A DNA stretch of 40,515 nucleotides, from assembly GCA_024277705.1 (NCBI GenBank), contig JAJRUQ010000121.1, forward strand, positions 1 through 40,515, read 5' to 3'. A model generated the notes under the pieces. The model searched no databases, was not told where the DNA came from, and was given only the letters and a program-made list of their open reading frames with translations. Source of the DNA: Gammaproteobacteria bacterium. Lineage in GTDB: Bacteria; Pseudomonadota; Gammaproteobacteria; SZUA-229. Below, piece after piece: positions 23,238 through 32,786 of the stretch; the first letter of the stretch is position 1, and each line of letters starts with the position of its first letter. A program made the translations under genes and the position numbers.

Positions 23238-25430
23238 ATGAATTATCGTAGCGTTGCAGGAAATTTATTTATACTACTGCTATTTCAGTGGTTGCTGTCA
23301 GGTATTGTTCACGCAAATTCAGAGTTACCACGTTTTCTGGACACGGTTCCGCTGCAGGATATTTATCCGGGTGCTGATAGTATCGGCCATGCTGATGGTA
23401 CCCCGGTTGTTGCTCCAGCTTTTAAACAGGGCGAACAGATCGGTTATATTTTCCTGACATCTGATTATGTCAATACCACCGGTTATTCCGGTAAGCCTAT
23501 TCACCAGCTGGTGGCGATGGATAATAATGGCATTATCCAGAAAGCTTTACTGGTTGAACATCACGAACCTATCGTGCTGATTGGTATTCCTGAAGAACGT
23601 ATCACTGCCATACTGAGTGATTATGAAGGCATGGATGTGGGTAAACTGGTGCAGGGTACGCTGGATCATGATGTTGATATTGTTACCGGTGCTACGGTGA
23701 CGGTAATGGTAATGGACGACACCATTTTACGTAGTGCTATTAAAGTAGCACGTCAATATGGTCTTGCCGGTTTAAGGCCTGAGCGTAAAAAGACCGGTCC
23801 GACGGCAAGTATTAATAATGATATAAATACCGTACAGGACTGGACTGCACTGGTTCGTGAAGGATCGGTGCGTCGTCTGAAACTAACATTAAGCCAGATT
23901 AATACTGCGTATGATCAGGTGGCTGATTTTCGAGCTGCTGATTTCCCTGAACAGGGAGCTGCCGATGATGTATTTATCGAGCTGTATGCGGCAGTTGTAT
24001 CTATCCCCGGTATCGGTCGCAGCCTGCTGGGTGAAAGTGAATATAAAAATCTGATGAAAAAACTGCAGCCCGGTGAGCAGGCAATACTGCTGGCAGGTGA
24101 TGGTCGTTTTTCGTTTAAGGGGTCGGGCTATGTGCGAGGTGGCATTTTTGACCGTTTTCAGATTATCCAGGGTGATACCTCAATCCGTTTTCATGATCAA
24201 TATCATAAACGTTTGCGTCAAATCGCCGCAGAGGGCGCTCCGCAACTGAAAGATGTGGATCTGTTCAGAACGCCGGCCAATATGAAATTTAACGCAGCAG
24301 AACCATGGAAGCTGGAACTGCTGGTGGGGCGGGATGTGGGGCCCACAGAAAAGATATTTCTCACCTTTGAACTCGATTATGTGCCACCCAAAAAGTATCT
24401 GACTTTTACTGAAAACAAGGTTTCCATCGATTCTGCTGAAAAAGCCGAGCCTTTCTGGAAAAAAATGTGGCAGTTAAAAATTCCGGAAATTATTGTTCTT
24501 GGTATTGCATCACTCATCCTTACTGTTATTTTTTTCTTCCAGGATGCGCTGGTGAAACGAGCGAAACTGACTGAATGGGTACGTAATACTTATCTTGTTT
24601 TTACTCTGGTGGTTGTTGGCTGGTATTTTAATGCCCAGTTATCGGTGGTGAATATTCTGGCGATGTTTAATGCTCTGATCAGTGGTTTTGACTGGACATA
24701 TTTTCTGATGGAGCCATTGATTTTTATTCTCTGGGGATCGGTGGCTGCGGCCTTGCTTTTCTGGGGGCGTGGGCCTTATTGTGGCTGGTTATGTCCTTTC
24801 GGTGCCTTGCAGGAACTCATCAATAAAGTGGCTAAACGCTTCAAGGTCAAACAATATACCGTACCATGGGCAATTCACGAGCGTGTCTGGACGATTAAAT
24901 ATTTGATCTTTCTGGTTTTGTTCGGTGTGTCCTTATACTCGCTGGGCTGGGCCGAGCGACTGGCCGAAATTGAACCATTTAAAACCGCTATTATTCTTAA
25001 ATTTATGCGCGACTGGCCCTATGTGCTGTTTGCTGTGGCAGTGTTACTGCCGGGCATTTTTATCGAACGTTTTTATTGCCGTTATTTATGTCCAATGGGC
25101 GCCGCACTGGCTATTCCCGGACGATTGCGTATGTTCTCCTGGCTCAAACGTTACCAGGAATGTGGCGCACCGTGTCAGCGCTGTGGCAATGAATGTATGG
25201 TTCAGGCAATTCATCCGGAAGGAAATATTAATGTGAATGAATGTCTGTACTGTCTGCATTGTCAGGTTGTTTATGTAGATGACCACGCCTGTCCGGTGGT
25301 GATACAGAAACGGCTGAAAAAGCAGCGGCATACGGTTAGAAAACAGGCGGTTGCCGGTAAAAAAAATTCGGCTATTGCTGAAGTCATGGCATTAAATAAA
25401 GTTGATGTGAAAGTAGATTTTAACAAGTAA
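23238..25430 (+). CDS. nosR: NosR, membrane iron-sulfur flavoprotein for N2O reduction
   Basis: 730 aa, the usual length. It has a signal peptide (about 8-26) and a periplasmic FMN-binding domain with the covalent flavin motif TGATVT at 150-155. About five membrane helices (residues ~415-630) follow. Two CxxxCP motifs occur (CGWLCP and CRYLCP), then a ferredoxin-like region (CGAPCQRCGNEC, then CLYCLHC). NosR is needed for nos expression and for electron supply to NosZ. It is first gene of the nos operon and is preceded by the FNR-type box. The Shine-Dalgarno site is weak, and a hairpin (GCGTT at 23197-23201 pairing with AACGC at 23219-23223) sits just before the start. Confidence 0.96.
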   Translation: MNYRSVAGNLFILLLFQWLLSGIVHANSELPRFLDTVPLQDIYPGADSIGHADGTPVVAPAFKQGEQIGYIFLTSDYVNTTGYSGKPIHQLVAMDNNGIIQKALLVEHHEPIVLIGIPEERITAILSDYEGMDVGKLVQGTLDHDVDIVTGATVTVMVMDDTILRSAIKVARQYGLAGLRPERKKTGPTASINNDINTVQDWTALVREGSVRRLKLTLSQINTAYDQVADFRAADFPEQGAADDVFIELYAAVVSIPGIGRSLLGESEYKNLMKKLQPGEQAILLAGDGRFSFKGSGYVRGGIFDRFQIIQGDTSIRFHDQYHKRLRQIAAEGAPQLKDVDLFRTPANMKFNAAEPWKLELLVGRDVGPTEKIFLTFELDYVPPKKYLTFTENKVSIDSAEKAEPFWKKMWQLKIPEIIVLGIASLILTVIFFFQDALVKRAKLTEWVRNTYLVFTLVVVGWYFNAQLSVVNILAMFNALISGFDWTYFLMEPLIFILWGSVAAALLFWGRGPYCGWLCPFGALQELINKVAKRFKVKQYTVPWAIHERVWTIKYLIFLVLFGVSLYSLGWAERLAEIEPFKTAIILKFMRDWPYVLFAVAVLLPGIFIERFYCRYLCPMGAALAIPGRLRMFSWLKRYQECGAPCQRCGNECMVQAIHPEGNINVNECLYCLHCQVVYVDDHACPVVIQKRLKKQRHTVRKQAVAGKKNSAIAEVMALNKVDVKVDFNK

Positions 25431-25522
25431 TAAGCTTTATCATGACTGCTGAAAATCAGTGTGGGTAAAGGTTTGATTAATCCGTCTGCAATAGTGCGGG
25501 CATTTCAAAAGGGGAAACCGAT

Positions 25523-27448
25523 ATGAGTAATGAAGACGATAAAATCGAAAACAGGGGTTTAAGCCGACGGGCATTGCTCGGAGGTTCAGTCAAACTGACG
25601 GCGCTTGCCGGTGCCAGTAGTGTCGTAGGGGTTGCTGGTTTTGCCGGTATGACGCCAGCAACAGCAATAGCAGCAGCAAAAAACAAGGCCGAAGTCGCGC
25701 CGGGTGATCTTGATGAATACTACGGTTTCTGGAGTAGTGGTCAGGCGGGTGAAATGCGTATTTTAGGCATGCCTTCGATGCGTGAATTAATGCGTGTACC
25801 GGTGTTTAATCGCTGCAGTGCATCCGGCTGGGGTTCAACCAATGAAAGCCGCAAGATTATGCGTGACGGTATGTTGCCTGAAACCAAAAAATTCCTCGAC
25901 TCCGGCGGTCGCGGCGGCGTCTGGACCAATGGTGATTTGCATCACCCGCACATGTCATTTACCGATGGTACTTATGACGGCCGTTATTTGTTTATGAACG
26001 ACAAGGCCAACACCCGTGTTGCCCGTGTCCGCTGTGACGTAATGAAGTGTGACAAGATGCTGGAAATTCCGAATGCAGCGGATATTCATGGTCTGCGTCC
26101 ACAAAAATATCCGCGTACCGGTTATGTCTTCGCCAATGGCGAGCATCGTGTGCCGATCCCTAATGATGGCAGTATTCTGGATCAGCCTGAAAAATATCAC
26201 GCTATCTTCACCGCCATCGATGGCGATGAAATGAAAGTGGCATGGCAGGTGATGGTCGACGGTAATCTGGATAACACCGATGCTGACTACCAGGGGCTGT
26301 ATGCTTTCTCAACCTGTTATAACAGTGAAGAAGCCACTAATCTGGCAGGCATGATGGCAAACGAACGCGACTGGGCGGTGGTGTTTGACCTGAAAGCTAT
26401 TGAAGCTGGCGTTAAAGCCGGTGACTTCCAGAAGATTAGCGGCGTGCCGGTACTGGACGGTCGTAAAGGTTCGAAATATACCCGTTACATTCCGGTGCCT
26501 AACAGTCCGCATGGTTGTAACGTGGCACCCGATGGTATTCATGTGATGTTTGCCGGTAAATTATCACCCACGGTGACGGTTATCGATGTCAGAAAACTGC
26601 CTGATCTGTTCAAAGACAAAATTAAACCGCGTGACTGTGTGGTTGCTGAGCCAGAACTGGGGCTGGGTCCATTGCATACCGCGTTTGATGGTAAGGGCAA
26701 TGCTTATACCACGCTGTTCCTCGATAGCCAGGCAGTCAAGTGGAATATTCAGAAAGCAGTCGATGCCTACAAAGGCAAAAAAGTGAATCCTATTCTACAC
26801 AAGATTGATGTGCACTATCAGCCGGGGCATAACCATACTTCGATGGGTGAAACCAAAGAAGCGGATGGCAAGTGGCTGGTATCACTTAACAAGTTTTCGA
26901 AAGACCGGTTCATTAACGTGGGTCCGCTTAAACCCGAGAATGAGCAGCTTATCGACATCACTGGCGAAAAAATGAAACTGATACATGACGGTCCGACTTA
27001 TGCCGAGCCGCATGATGTTATTATTGTTCGTGCTGACATTGTCAATCCTGCGTCATTATGGACCAAGGGTGATTCTTTCTGGGCCGAAGCAAATGCACAG
27101 GCGAAAAAGGACGGTGTCGATCTGGGCACTACGTCTAAAATTGTCCGTGATGGCAAAAAAGTGCGGGTCTATATGTGGTCGGTTGCACCTAACTTCAGCA
27201 TGGAAAAATTCACTGTGAAGCAGGGTGATGAAGTCACCATCTATGTCAGTAACAATGATGCCATTGATGATCTGACTCATGGTTTCACCATGGCCAATTA
27301 TGGTCTTGCCATGGAAATAGGGCCGCAACAGACATCATCCATCACCTTTACTGCCGACCGTGCCGGTGTTCACTGGTTCTATTGTCAGTGGTTCTGTCAT
27401 GCGTTGCATATGGAAATGCGTGGTCGTATGCTGGTTGAGCCGGCATAG
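25523..27448 (+). CDS. nosZ: Nitrous oxide reductase NosZ, Tat-exported (clade I)
   Basis: 641 aa; reduces N2O to N2 in the periplasm. The twin-arginine signal is clear ([10 protein letters not shown]15-R16), marking clade I. The beta-propeller carries the CuZ ligand motif [12 protein letters not shown] and [10 protein letters not shown], and later H-rich segments ([15 protein letters not shown]). The C-terminal cupredoxin carries the CuA site [19 protein letters not shown] at about 25511-25517 provides the Shine-Dalgarno. The 92-bp gap from nosR shows no terminator, so it can be co-transcribed or have its own start. Confidence 0.99.
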   Translation: MSNEDDKIENRGLSRRALLGGSVKLTALAGASSVVGVAGFAGMTPATAIAAAKNKAEVAPGDLDEYYGFWSSGQAGEMRILGMPSMRELMRVPVFNRCSASGWGSTNESRKIMRDGMLPETKKFLDSGGRGGVWTNGDLHHPHMSFTDGTYDGRYLFMNDKANTRVARVRCDVMKCDKMLEIPNAADIHGLRPQKYPRTGYVFANGEHRVPIPNDGSILDQPEKYHAIFTAIDGDEMKVAWQVMVDGNLDNTDADYQGLYAFSTCYNSEEATNLAGMMANERDWAVVFDLKAIEAGVKAGDFQKISGVPVLDGRKGSKYTRYIPVPNSPHGCNVAPDGIHVMFAGKLSPTVTVIDVRKLPDLFKDKIKPRDCVVAEPELGLGPLHTAFDGKGNAYTTLFLDSQAVKWNIQKAVDAYKGKKVNPILHKIDVHYQPGHNHTSMGETKEADGKWLVSLNKFSKDRFINVGPLKPENEQLIDITGEKMKLIHDGPTYAEPHDVIIVRADIVNPASLWTKGDSFWAEANAQAKKDGVDLGTTSKIVRDGKKVRVYMWSVAPNFSMEKFTVKQGDEVTIYVSNNDAIDDLTHGFTMANYGLAMEIGPQQTSSITFTADRAGVHWFYCQWFCHALHMEMRGRMLVEPA

Positions 27449-27455
27449 GTTTTTA

Positions 27456-28811
27456 TTGTTGTCTGGACAGCAGAATAAAGCTGAACGAAGCAGTTCGCCG
27501 GTCAGAAAATTTCTGGCCGGCGGCCTGTTTTTTTTTCTGCTATTCATCGCCTGTTCAGCACAGGCAGAAGAAATACAGGTGGCTCCCGGTAACGGTGTGT
27601 TGCAGGCAGCCATTGATTCAGCCAGTGATGGCGATACTCTGATACTGCTATCCGGAAGCTATTCCGGTTCATTGACTATTCACCGGCCCTTGAGTCTGCT
27701 TGGGAATGGTCACAGTATTATCGATGGTGAAGGTGTTTCACATGTGATTACTGTTTCGGCACCTGATGTGTTGCTCCAGGGTTTAAATGTCCAACATTCA
27801 GGCAATGACCTGAACAGTGAGGACAGTGGTGTTTTTATCACCGATAAAGGTGATAACGCTCAAATTATCAATAATCATTTTACGAATAATTTAATCGGTA
27901 TTTATCTGAAAGGGCCGCAATCGGTTCTGGTTAAAAATAATGTCATTACCGGTAGCCGTTTTCATCGCATGAATGACCGCGGTAATGGTATTTATGTATG
28001 GAATTCACCGGGCTCGATAGTGGAGAGTAATACTATCCGTTATGGCCGTGATGGTATTTTTGTGACCACCAGCCGGAATAACAGTTTTCGTGGCAACCAT
28101 CTGTCTGATTTACGTTTTGCCATCCATTATATGTACACGCATGACAGTGACATAACAAATAACATTTCTGAAAATAATCATGTGGGTTTTGCGCTGATGT
28201 TTTCTGATCGAATTAAAGCCAAAGGCAATGTTTCGATGAATGATCGTGAGCGCGGCCTGTTTTTTAATTTTGCTAATTATTCTGTTATCGAAGGTAACCG
28301 TGTAGTGGCCGCCGAAAAATGCGTGTTTATTTACAATGCTAATTTTAATCAGATTGCTCATAACTCTTTTGAACAGTGCCAGATCGGTATTCATTTTACT
28401 GCCGGTTCGGAGAAAAATGACATTTATGACAATGCATTTATCAATAACCGTACCCAGGTGAAATACGTGGGTACACGCTATATTGAATGGTCGAAAAACG
28501 GCCGGGGTAATTACTGGAGTGATAATGTGGCGTTTGACCTGAATAAAAACGGTATTGCTGATCAGCCCTATCAACCCAACGATCTGGTTGACCAAATTGT
28601 ATGGCGACACCCGCTGGCTAAATTGCTGTTAAACAGTCCATCAGTGCAAATTTTAAAATGGGCGCAGTCTGAATTTCCCGGATTACATCCCGGTGGGGTG
28701 ACGGACAGTGTACCGTTAATGTCACCACCGGCTCTGTCTGTGCCATCAGTAGAGCGGCTGGTCATGAGTAGTACAATAACAGCTTATAACGATGCGGGTA
28801 TTTTCAGATGA
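27456..28811 (+). CDS. nosD: NosD, periplasmic copper-maturation protein
   Basis: About 451 aa from a TTG at 27456, which follows ATAGG by 6 bases and the nosZ stop by 8. The frame stays open back to a GTG at 27360, but that start lies inside the NosZ CuA domain and would put a non-signal-like 32-residue extension in front. From the TTG start there is a signal peptide (FLAGGLFFFLLFIACSAQA). The body is a right-handed beta-helix of PbH1-type repeats (for example GIYVWNSPGSIVESNTI), then the family end GNYWSDNVAFDLNKNGIAD and WRHPLAKLLL. NosD works with the NosFY ABC transporter to build the CuZ cluster. It overlaps nosF by 4 bp. Confidence 0.95.
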   Translation: MLSGQQNKAERSSSPVRKFLAGGLFFFLLFIACSAQAEEIQVAPGNGVLQAAIDSASDGDTLILLSGSYSGSLTIHRPLSLLGNGHSIIDGEGVSHVITVSAPDVLLQGLNVQHSGNDLNSEDSGVFITDKGDNAQIINNHFTNNLIGIYLKGPQSVLVKNNVITGSRFHRMNDRGNGIYVWNSPGSIVESNTIRYGRDGIFVTTSRNNSFRGNHLSDLRFAIHYMYTHDSDITNNISENNHVGFALMFSDRIKAKGNVSMNDRERGLFFNFANYSVIEGNRVVAAEKCVFIYNANFNQIAHNSFEQCQIGIHFTAGSEKNDIYDNAFINNRTQVKYVGTRYIEWSKNGRGNYWSDNVAFDLNKNGIADQPYQPNDLVDQIVWRHPLAKLLLNSPSVQILKWAQSEFPGLHPGGVTDSVPLMSPPALSVPSVERLVMSSTITAYNDAGIFR

Positions 28812-29746
28812 CCCGGGCCACCCCTGCAAACAATGTCATCACACTTGATACTGTCAGTAAAACCTATGGTAGCGAGACTGTTGTATCAAAAGTTGATTTA
28901 ACTATTCAGGCGGGTGAATGTGTGGTTCTGGTCGGCCATAATGGTGCCGGTAAAACCACATTAATGAAACTGATGCTGGGATTAACTCGTCCCAGTAGCG
29001 GCAGGGTAAAGGTACTGGGTGGTAATCCTGCGGTCACTGCAGCAGTGGCACATCGTACTGCCTTGGGTTATCTGCCGGAAAGTGTGGCTTTTTATGAAGC
29101 CATGAGCGGTCGTGAAGTGCTGGCTTTTTATGCCCGCCTGAAACAGGTGGCGGTGACTGAATGTGAAAATCTGCTGCAACTGGTCGGCCTGGCGGATGCT
29201 GCGAAACGACGGGTAGGGACGTATTCAAAAGGCATGCGTCAGCGCCTGGGGCTGGCGCAGGCGATGCTGGGTAAGCCGCAGTTACTGTTTCTTGATGAAC
29301 CAACCACGGGTCTTGATCCTTTGTTACGGCATCATTTTTATGAATTGATTGAAGCATTGCATAAAGCCGGTACCACCTCGGTTATTTCATCGCATGCCTT
29401 AAATGAAGTAGAGGCACGGGCCAGTCGTTTTGTCATTATGAAAGCCGGTATTATGGTTGCCTGCGGCACACTGGATGAGCTTTACCAACTGGCGGCACTG
29501 CCGGTCAATTTAAAAATCAGTGTGACTCCGGGGCAGGCGGCATCAGTCGCTGAGCGACTGGGCAGTGAAGTGCATATTGCTGAGGTCAATCATCAGAGTT
29601 TGAGTTTGTCCTGTGTTAACGGTGAAAAAATGCCATTGATCCGGCGTATCACCGGTTTAGGTGAGGTGGTTAATGATATGCAGATTATACCGCCACGGCT
29701 GGATGAAGTTTACCAGCACTTTATGAATGCAGAGGCATCCTCATGA
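28808..29746 (+). CDS. nosF: NosF, ABC transporter ATPase
   Basis: 312 aa. Walker A GHNGAGKTT (43-51), signature YSKGMRQRLGLAQ, Walker B LLFLDEPTTGLD and H-loop ISSHAL. It energises the NosDFY complex required for assembly of the sulfide-bridged copper cluster of NosZ, in the cytoplasm on the membrane subunit NosY. It overlaps both nosD and nosY by 4 bp, the standard nosDFY order. Confidence 0.97.
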   Translation: MTRATPANNVITLDTVSKTYGSETVVSKVDLTIQAGECVVLVGHNGAGKTTLMKLMLGLTRPSSGRVKVLGGNPAVTAAVAHRTALGYLPESVAFYEAMSGREVLAFYARLKQVAVTECENLLQLVGLADAAKRRVGTYSKGMRQRLGLAQAMLGKPQLLFLDEPTTGLDPLLRHHFYELIEALHKAGTTSVISSHALNEVEARASRFVIMKAGIMVACGTLDELYQLAALPVNLKISVTPGQAASVAERLGSEVHIAEVNHQSLSLSCVNGEKMPLIRRITGLGEVVNDMQIIPPRLDEVYQHFMNAEASS

Positions 29747-30570
29747 GGTTGTTATGGATACTGGCGCTGAAAGAACTGCGCGATGGTTTTCGTAATCGCT
29801 GGATAGCAGCCGCTATTTTATTGCTCGGTGGACTGGCGCTGGCCCTGTCTTTGCTGGGGTCTGCCCCCACCGGATCGGTGAAAGTCAGTGCTATGGATAT
29901 CAGTGTGATCAGTCTTGCCAGTTTAAGCGTTTACCTTATTCCACTGATAGCGCTGATGCTGTCTTTTGATGCATTGGTTGGTGAGTTTGAGCGCGGTACC
30001 ATGCTGTTGTTGCTGACTTACCCGGTTACCCGCTGGCAGGTTATTCTGGGTAAGTTTCTCGGTCATGTACTGATTTTACTGATTGCTATTGTTATCGGTT
30101 ACGGTGGCGCTATGCTGATTTTACTGCTTGCAGCGGATGCCGGCATGGAAGGCTGGCAGGCGTATGTCTCGATGATGATTAATTCCTTGCTGCTGGGCGC
30201 AATTTTTATCGCTCTGGGTTATCTGGTGAGTGTGCTGGTAAAAGAACGCGCCACCGCTGCCGGTACCGCTATCGGTTTATGGCTGGTGTTTGTGGTGTTA
30301 TATGATTTGCTGCTGTTCGGAATTTTGCTGCTGGATGATGGCCAGTTGATCGGTCAGCAGTTGTTTGCAATGCTGATGCTGATCAGTCCGACAGATACCT
30401 ACCGTATTCTTAATTTAAGTATGTTTGAAAGTGTCAGCCAGGCGGCAGGGATAGCCGGTATTGCCAGAGAAGCAGGGATGAGCAGTGTCTTGTTAATCAG
30501 TATGATGTTGTTATGGATAGTGGCACCACTGGCATTAACCCTGGCGGTTTTTCAGAACCGGGAACTTTAA
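29743..30570 (+). CDS. nosY: NosY, ABC transporter permease
   Basis: 275 aa with six predicted membrane helices and the ABC-2 type motif FERGTMLLLLTYPVTRW after helix 2. It forms the membrane part of NosDFY, presumably passing a sulfur or copper species for CuZ maturation. It is coupled to nosF by a 4-bp overlap. A 112-bp gap follows before nosL. Confidence 0.96.
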   Translation: MRLLWILALKELRDGFRNRWIAAAILLLGGLALALSLLGSAPTGSVKVSAMDISVISLASLSVYLIPLIALMLSFDALVGEFERGTMLLLLTYPVTRWQVILGKFLGHVLILLIAIVIGYGGAMLILLLAADAGMEGWQAYVSMMINSLLLGAIFIALGYLVSVLVKERATAAGTAIGLWLVFVVLYDLLLFGILLLDDGQLIGQQLFAMLMLISPTDTYRILNLSMFESVSQAAGIAGIAREAGMSSVLLISMMLLWIVAPLALTLAVFQNREL

Positions 30571-30682
30571 TTTGTTTATTCTGAGCACGGTAAAGAATTC
30601 GGGTATTGCTGCCGTTCAGGCCGTCTGTAAAATTCAGCACGGTATTGTGCACGGTCAAATATGTTAAAGCAGATAAAAAGTT

Positions 30683-31162
30683 ATGTATAAGCCGGGTTTA
30701 CTGTTCCTTATGGTTTTACTCAGCGCCTGTGAAAAAGGCCTGCCTTTTGATGTGCCACCGGCGCAGCCATTAACCAGAGATGCCAGTGGTTATTATTGTT
30801 TGATGACCGTGATTAACCATAGCGGACCCAAAGGACAGGTTTTTCTTAATGGTACAACGCAGCCCTTATGGTTTACCTCGGTTCGCGAGACCATTGCTTT
30901 TACGCTGTCACCGGAAGAACCTAAAAACATTGCCGCTATTTATGTCAATGATATGAGTGATGCCGACTGGGATAATCCCGGTGTGAATAACTGGATAGAT
31001 GCCCGTAAGGCATGGTATGTTCTTGGTAGTGGCCGTACCGGTGGCATGAATGTAGCGGAAGCGATCCCTTTTTCCAGTAAAGCCAGTGCTGATTTATATG
31101 CCCGGCAACAGGGCGGAGAGGTTTATGTTTTTAATGCCATCCCGCAGGATTATATTCAGTAA
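30683..31162 (+). CDS. nosL: NosL, copper-binding outer-membrane lipoprotein
   Basis: 159 aa. Lipoprotein signal with lipobox LSAC (Cys at residue 16). The family motif GYYCLM follows, then WFTSVRETIAFTL and AWYVLGSGRTGGMN. NosL binds Cu(I) and delivers it for NosZ maturation. It is the last gene of the nos cluster, followed by a strong hairpin at 31188-31212. Confidence 0.95.
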   Translation: MYKPGLLFLMVLLSACEKGLPFDVPPAQPLTRDASGYYCLMTVINHSGPKGQVFLNGTTQPLWFTSVRETIAFTLSPEEPKNIAAIYVNDMSDADWDNPGVNNWIDARKAWYVLGSGRTGGMNVAEAIPFSSKASADLYARQQGGEVYVFNAIPQDYIQ

Positions 31163-31187
31163 AACCTGCCAGACTTATAATTAGTAT

Positions 31188-31212
31188 GCTGAGCACCGTT
31201 AATGTGCTCAGC
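31188..31212. terminator. Hairpin between convergent nosL and nhaD
   Basis: GCTGAGCAC (31188-31196), a 7-base loop and GTGCTCAGC (31204-31212) form a perfect 9-bp stem between two convergent genes. Neither flank has a strong T run, so termination may be inefficient or Rho-assisted; placement and symmetry argue for a bidirectional terminator. Confidence 0.65.
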
Positions 31213-31239
31213 GATAGATTTCTGGCTTTCAGAGGGTTG

Positions 31240-32679
31240 TCAAACGCCGGTAAAGTAGGCTTCGTTTATCCACATATGCACATAAATACTGGCGATATAA
31301 CCGGCAGCAATGGCCGGTGTCCATTTCAGATGGCCGAAAAAGGTATATTTGCCACGGGCCTGACCCATCAGTGCTACACCGGCGGCAGAGCCTACAGAAA
31401 GCAGAGAGCCACCGACACCGGCGGTCAGTGTTACCAGTAACCACTGTCCGATCGACATCTCCGGGTTCATGGTCAGTACTGCAAACATCACCGGGATGTT
31501 ATCAACAATGGCGGAAAGCAAACCAACTGCGATATTGGCGTTGGTTGCGCCCCAGCCGGAGTACATCATTTCTGAAGCCATGCCCAGATAACCCAGGAAA
31601 CCCAGACCGCCAACACAAAGTACCACACCATAGAAGAAGAACAGGGTGTCCCATTCTGCCTTGGCTACCGGTGAGAACACATCAAACGCCACCGGTGAGC
31701 CCATAACGGCATCATGTTCAACATCGTCGGTTCCCTGTATATCCTTGTAGATGGTTTTTTTCAGATAGAAACCAAACAGTTGCAGATAACCCAGGCCGGT
31801 TAACATACCGATGACCGGCGGCAGATGCAGAAAGTTATGGAATGAAACAGCGGTGCCGATAGTGGCCAGAAACAGGAAAATGATACGTTTTGCACCACGT
31901 TTGGTTTCGACCTTTTCGCCGGAGGCCTCTGGTTTAACGTTGGGAACCGCGAAGTGCATGATCGCCGCCGGTACCAGGAAATTGACCGCAGAGGGAACAA
32001 ACAGGGCGAAGAAGGTCCAGAATTCAACAATGCCTTTTTGCCAGACCATCAGTGTGGTGATATCGCCAAAGGGGGAGAAAGCACCGCCGGCATTGGCGCC
32101 AACCACAATATTAACGCAGGCCAGGGTAACAAAACGGCTGTTATCACCACCCACGGCCAGTACCACGGCACACATTAGCAGAGCCGTGGTGAGGTTGTCG
32201 GCAACAGGTGAAATGAAGAAAGCCAGGATACCGGTTATCCAGAATAATGAACGGAAACCAAAACCACTGCGAACCAGCCATGCCCGTAAGGCATCAAAAA
32301 CCCGACGTTCTTCCATGGCGTTGATATAAGTCATCGCTACCAGCAGGAACAGCATCAACTCGGCGTATTCCAGCAGGTTATGGCGTACTGCCTGTTCTGC
32401 TGCATGCGGCAGGCCGTGGTTGGCATAGTACCAGCCGATAATACCCCAGATAAGACCGGCTCCTAAAATGACAGGTTTGGATTTACGCAGGTGAGTAAAC
32501 TCTTCTGACATTACTAGTAAGTAGGCCAGCACAAAAATACCGATGGAAACAAAACCAACCCAGTGGTTTGTCAGGTCGAGATGCTGATCGCCACTGGCAG
32601 CTGACGCCAGAACAAGGCCGGGTGTTGCAAACAGCAAGAATGCCGACAATAGTTTAATGAGTCGTGTTTGAGTATTCAT
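31240..32679 (-). CDS. nhaD: NhaD-type Na+/H+ antiporter
   Basis: 479 aa with a leading hydrophobic segment (8-26, signal-like) and about 12 further membrane helices. The ion transporter superfamily signatures are clear: SPVADNLTTALLMC and GANAGGAFSPFGDITTLMVW, plus the second inverted-repeat segment SAIVDNIPVMFAVL. NhaD exports Na+ (or Li+) in exchange for protons and is common in marine, halophilic and alkaliphilic bacteria. AGGAAC about 8 bases before the ATG serves as Shine-Dalgarno. It lies 107 bp after lpd on the same strand, so it could share the pdh transcript, but is probably an independent gene. Confidence 0.95.
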   Translation of the reverse strand: MNTQTRLIKLLSAFLLFATPGLVLASAASGDQHLDLTNHWVGFVSIGIFVLAYLLVMSEEFTHLRKSKPVILGAGLIWGIIGWYYANHGLPHAAEQAVRHNLLEYAELMLFLLVAMTYINAMEERRVFDALRAWLVRSGFGFRSLFWITGILAFFISPVADNLTTALLMCAVVLAVGGDNSRFVTLACVNIVVGANAGGAFSPFGDITTLMVWQKGIVEFWTFFALFVPSAVNFLVPAAIMHFAVPNVKPEASGEKVETKRGAKRIIFLFLATIGTAVSFHNFLHLPPVIGMLTGLGYLQLFGFYLKKTIYKDIQGTDDVEHDAVMGSPVAFDVFSPVAKAEWDTLFFFYGVVLCVGGLGFLGYLGMASEMMYSGWGATNANIAVGLLSAIVDNIPVMFAVLTMNPEMSIGQWLLVTLTAGVGGSLLSVGSAAGVALMGQARGKYTFFGHLKWTPAIAAGYIASIYVHMWINEAYFTGV

Positions 32680-32786
32680 TGTTTTTGTTCCTGAAAATTG
32701 TCTTCACCATGTTGTTCATGATGATTAAATAAGTATTCGTTATGGTTATTGCTAAGTTGTAACCGACAGTCTCTGGCGAGGTCTAA

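Noticed and set aside
30572-30667. Open frame in the nosY-nosL gap with TTG start
   Set aside because: About 31 codons, poor start context, no known nos gene at this place.
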